From: Lachnospiraceae bacterium
GTDB taxonomy: Bacteria > Bacillota > Clostridia > Lachnospirales > Lachnospiraceae
Length of the DNA: 5,899 nt
Assembly (NCBI GenBank): GCA_021204285.1
Contig: JAJPZP010000214.1
Span: forward strand, 1-5,899
Direction of reading: 5' to 3'
Position 1 is the first letter of the stretch, and each line of letters opens with the position of its first letter. The notes under the pieces are model-generated. The model ran no database searches. It saw only the letters and a program-made list of their open reading frames with translations, and was not told where the DNA came from. The translations under genes and the position numbers were made by a program. This document shows, one piece after another, positions 5,896 to 5,899 of the stretch.

Positions 5896-5899
5896 GCAC

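Overview
The window is most of one operon, read right to left on the minus strand. It encodes a prokaryotic 5-oxoprolinase (PxpABC) together with a biotin carboxylase / biotin carrier pair and an NRAMP-like membrane transporter. Strong AGGAGG-type ribosome binding sites, a perfect sigma-A-type promoter in an AT-rich leader, GC-rich coding sequence and the protein flavour suggest a GC-rich member of the Bacillota, probably class Clostridia. That placement is inferred from style only; no RNA gene or other taxonomic marker is present.

Layout in transcription order. The right edge (5708-5899) is the only long non-coding stretch. It holds a palindromic tandem motif (5879-5895), a consensus promoter (5842-5870), an inverted repeat in the leader (5764-5808) and a possible short upstream ORF. 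Then come the NRAMP-family transporter (5707-4487), a 66-base gap with a strong hairpin, pxpB (4420-3692), pxpC (3690-2686), accB-like biotin carrier (2645-2145), accC-like biotin carboxylase (2132-765) and pxpA (742 to the left edge, missing only its last residues). Gaps between the enzyme genes are 1, 40, 12 and 22 bases, and each gene has its own Shine-Dalgarno sequence, so they look co-transcribed. pxpA starts at a TTG codon.

How the genes may work together. The transporter probably imports the substrate, which would be 5-oxoproline (pyroglutamate) or a related lactam. PxpABC is known to open 5-oxoproline to glutamate at the expense of ATP. PxpB and PxpC are homologues of the carboxyltransferase domains (AHS1/AHS2) of urea carboxylase. 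Here they sit next to a biotin carboxylase and a biotinyl carrier, so every functional module of a urea-carboxylase-like enzyme is present as separate polypeptides, plus PxpA. The most interesting open question is whether this is a biotin-dependent lactam carboxylase/hydrolase, or whether accB/accC only supply acetyl-CoA carboxylase and share the operon. The transporter lacks the metal-binding motifs of true NRAMP proteins, which fits an organic substrate. Similar gene clusters occur in other bacteria (recalled, not searched), so the novelty lies in the mechanism rather than in the gene set.
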